Shown here: positions 6,904 through 7,397 of the stretch, in pieces
How positions within the stretch are numbered: the first letter of the stretch is position 1
How the letters are laid out: each line of letters starts with the position of its first letter
The notes under the pieces: generated by a model
The model's database searches: none
What the model saw: only the letters and a program-made list of their open reading frames with translations
Told to the model about the DNA's origin: nothing
Assembly: GCA_900551365.1 (NCBI GenBank)
Contig: URVZ01000089.1
Span: 1-7,397, forward strand
Length of the DNA: 7,397 bases
Source of the DNA: an uncultured Collinsella sp.
Lineage (GTDB): Bacteria > Actinomycetota > Coriobacteriia > Coriobacteriales > Coriobacteriaceae
Reading direction: 5' to 3'
Program-made: the position numbers and the translations under genes

Positions 6904-6937
6904 GCCCCCGCGGTCCGCTTCGGCCGCAGGGGCTTTT
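6904..6937 (+). terminator. Intrinsic terminator of the PTS/glucosidase operon
   Basis: GCCCC (6904-6908) pairs with GGGGC (6929-6933). After one C-A mismatch, GCGG (6910-6913) pairs with CCGC (6924-6927), and CCG/CGG closes a 3-nt loop. TTTT (6934-6937) follows immediately. It lies 16 nt after the glucosidase stop codon. Its left arm shares the 14-nt string CCCCGCGGTCCGCT with the arcC terminator. Confidence 0.87.
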
Positions 6938-6989
6938 GTTATTGAGGCGGCTGTTCATGAGGAGCATTGCAGGCTGCGGAAACCCGGCA

Positions 6990-7036
6990 CTTGGGGACGT
7001 TCCTTTCCTGCCGGCAGCTTGGGACAGTCCTTAAAG
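6990..7036 (+). repeat. Two tandem TTGGGGAC-type repeat heads
   Basis: CTTGGGGACGTTCCTTT (6990-7006) and CTTGGGACAGTCCTTAAA (7018-7035) are degenerate direct copies of the head motif seen at 1150-1166. They are separated by the perfect 10-bp palindrome CTGCCGGCAG (7008-7017). They look like the left, outward-facing boundary of a larger repeat cluster that ends with the inverted head at 7311-7326. Confidence 0.45.
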
Positions 7037-7052
7037 GCCGCATCGATCAACT

Positions 7053-7101
7053 GCGGAAAGCACATCCCAGAATGAGCGTCCAACATGGGGTGCGGTTTCC
7101 C
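7053..7101. repeat. Imperfect inverted pair of the CGGAAAGC repeat family
   Basis: GCGGAAAGCACATCCC (7053-7068) faces GGGGTGCGGTTTCCC (7087-7101). Over a 15-base arm, 12 positions are complementary and one more is a G-T wobble. A further single unit, CGGAAAATGCATCCC, follows at 7116-7130 on the + strand. Confidence 0.4.
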
Positions 7102-7176
7102 TTGAGGCCCTCAATCGGAAAATGCATCCCGGATTTTTGTCGAAAAGCGGTCCCTAGTTTCCCAAACGGGCCGCTA

Positions 7177-7226
7177 ACGGAAAGCGCATCCCGCTATTGG
7201 GCCCCAAAGCAGGATGCGCTTTCCGT
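7177..7226. repeat. Perfect 15-bp inverted repeat of the CGGAAAGCGCATCC family
   Basis: ACGGAAAGCGCATCC (7177-7191) and GGATGCGCTTTCCGT (7212-7226) are exact reverse complements around a 20-nt centre, which itself contains TTGGG-C-CCCAA (7197-7207). No T-run lies on either side, so it is not an intrinsic terminator for either strand. It is the best preserved member of the second repeat family. Confidence 0.6.
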
Positions 7227-7283
7227 GCTGGCAGTTCCAAGCAGTTCGGGATGGCCCTTTTCGTTTGCTCTCGGCCGGCGTCC

Positions 7284-7333
7284 GTAAGACTGTCCCCGAC
7301 GACCACTCATTTAAGTCTGTCCCCAATGAGTGC
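7284..7333 (-). repeat. REPIN-like repeat heads, inverted; long direct repeat of 1193-1227
   Basis: On the minus strand this holds two heads in a row: GGGGACAGTCTTAC (7284-7297) and TTGGGGACAGACTTAA (7311-7326). Positions 7299-7333 match 1193-1227 in the same orientation at 33 of 35 bases, with 25 identical bases in a row (7305-7329). CACTCAT (7304-7310) and ATGAGTG (7326-7332) form a 7-bp stem. Confidence 0.65.
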
Positions 7334-7340
7334 CCAATGA

Positions 7341-7397
7341 CTAGTAGTAGGCCCACATGGCTTCGACTTCGTTGAGGACCTCTACGACGCCCCAGCG
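7341..7397 (-). CDS. C-terminal end of a convergent gene, product unknown
   Basis: Read on the minus strand from the window edge, 18 sense codons give RWGVVEVLNEVEAMWAYY, followed by a TAG stop (complement of 7341-7343). The even mix of hydrophobic and acidic residues, GC-rich third positions and aromatic end look like a real C-terminus, and a convergent gene is expected after two forward terminators. The fragment is too short for me to recognise a family. The stop codon falls inside CCCAATGACTAG (7333-7344), a 12-base inverted match to the left end of the repeat at 1143-1154, so the repeat abuts or has reshaped the gene's 3' end. Confidence 0.5.
   Translation of the reverse strand, partial: RWGVVEVLNEVEAMWAYY

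Larger units (their letters stand above)
6938..7340. other. Gene-free, repeat-rich convergent intergenic region
   Basis: About 400 nt between the operon terminator and the end of the convergent minus-strand gene. Open frames here (for example 6967-7287 on the + strand) run straight through the inverted repeats, lack a ribosome binding site and encode no recognisable domain, so none is called. Besides the repeats listed separately, 7147-7174 can fold into a bulged hairpin (GCGG, CCC, GTTT against AAAC, GGG, CCGC). Confidence 0.6.

Noticed and set aside
6967..7287. 106-codon + strand frame after the operon terminator
   Set aside because: It runs through several inverted repeats, has no ribosome binding site and shows no recognisable domain.
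6990..7333. CRISPR array or complete insertion sequence
   Set aside because: The repeats are unevenly spaced, degenerate and in both orientations, without regular spacers, and no transposase or cas gene is in the window.

Overview
The window looks like chromosomal DNA from a high-GC gut actinobacterium, most likely a Collinsella-like member of the Coriobacteriia. That assignment is inference from GC-rich third codon positions, strong AGGAGG-type ribosome binding sites and the gene content; no rRNA or marker gene is present to settle it. Nothing here amounts to a clearly new biological system. The core is a recognisable sugar-uptake operon, and the least explained DNA is the repeat-rich intergenic sequence on both sides of it.

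Layout. Positions 1-36 form a hairpin just upstream of a complete carbamate kinase gene (arcC, 73-1035), probably the last gene of an arginine deiminase or related carbamoyl-phosphate pathway whose other genes would lie before the window. A good intrinsic terminator follows (1101-1133). The gap to the next gene (1036-1390) holds a REPIN-like palindromic repeat (1145-1225), one unit of a second repeat family (1226-1239) and a possible promoter/operator area. From 1391 to 6887 all genes are on the + strand: a five-domain PTS-controlled transcription activator of the LicR type, then separate PTS components IIA, IIB and IIC of the lactose/cellobiose/chitobiose family, then a GH1 6-phospho-beta-glucosidase. 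A terminator (6904-6937) closes the operon. Positions 6938-7340 hold no credible gene but are dense in the same two repeat families. Positions 7341-7397 read as the last 18 codons of a convergent minus-strand gene that leaves the window.

How the genes work together. IIC brings a beta-glucoside such as cellobiose or a short oligo-beta-glucoside across the membrane. IIA (His78) and IIB (Cys7) relay phosphate from the general PTS proteins to the sugar. The GH1 enzyme then hydrolyses the 6-phospho-beta-glucoside in the cytoplasm to glucose 6-phosphate plus glucose or an aglycone. The LicR-like regulator carries its own EIIB-like and EIIA-like phosphorylation domains, so it can sense transport activity and switch the operon on. 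The arrangement resembles Bacillus licRBCAH, but with IIA first and a GH1 hydrolase.
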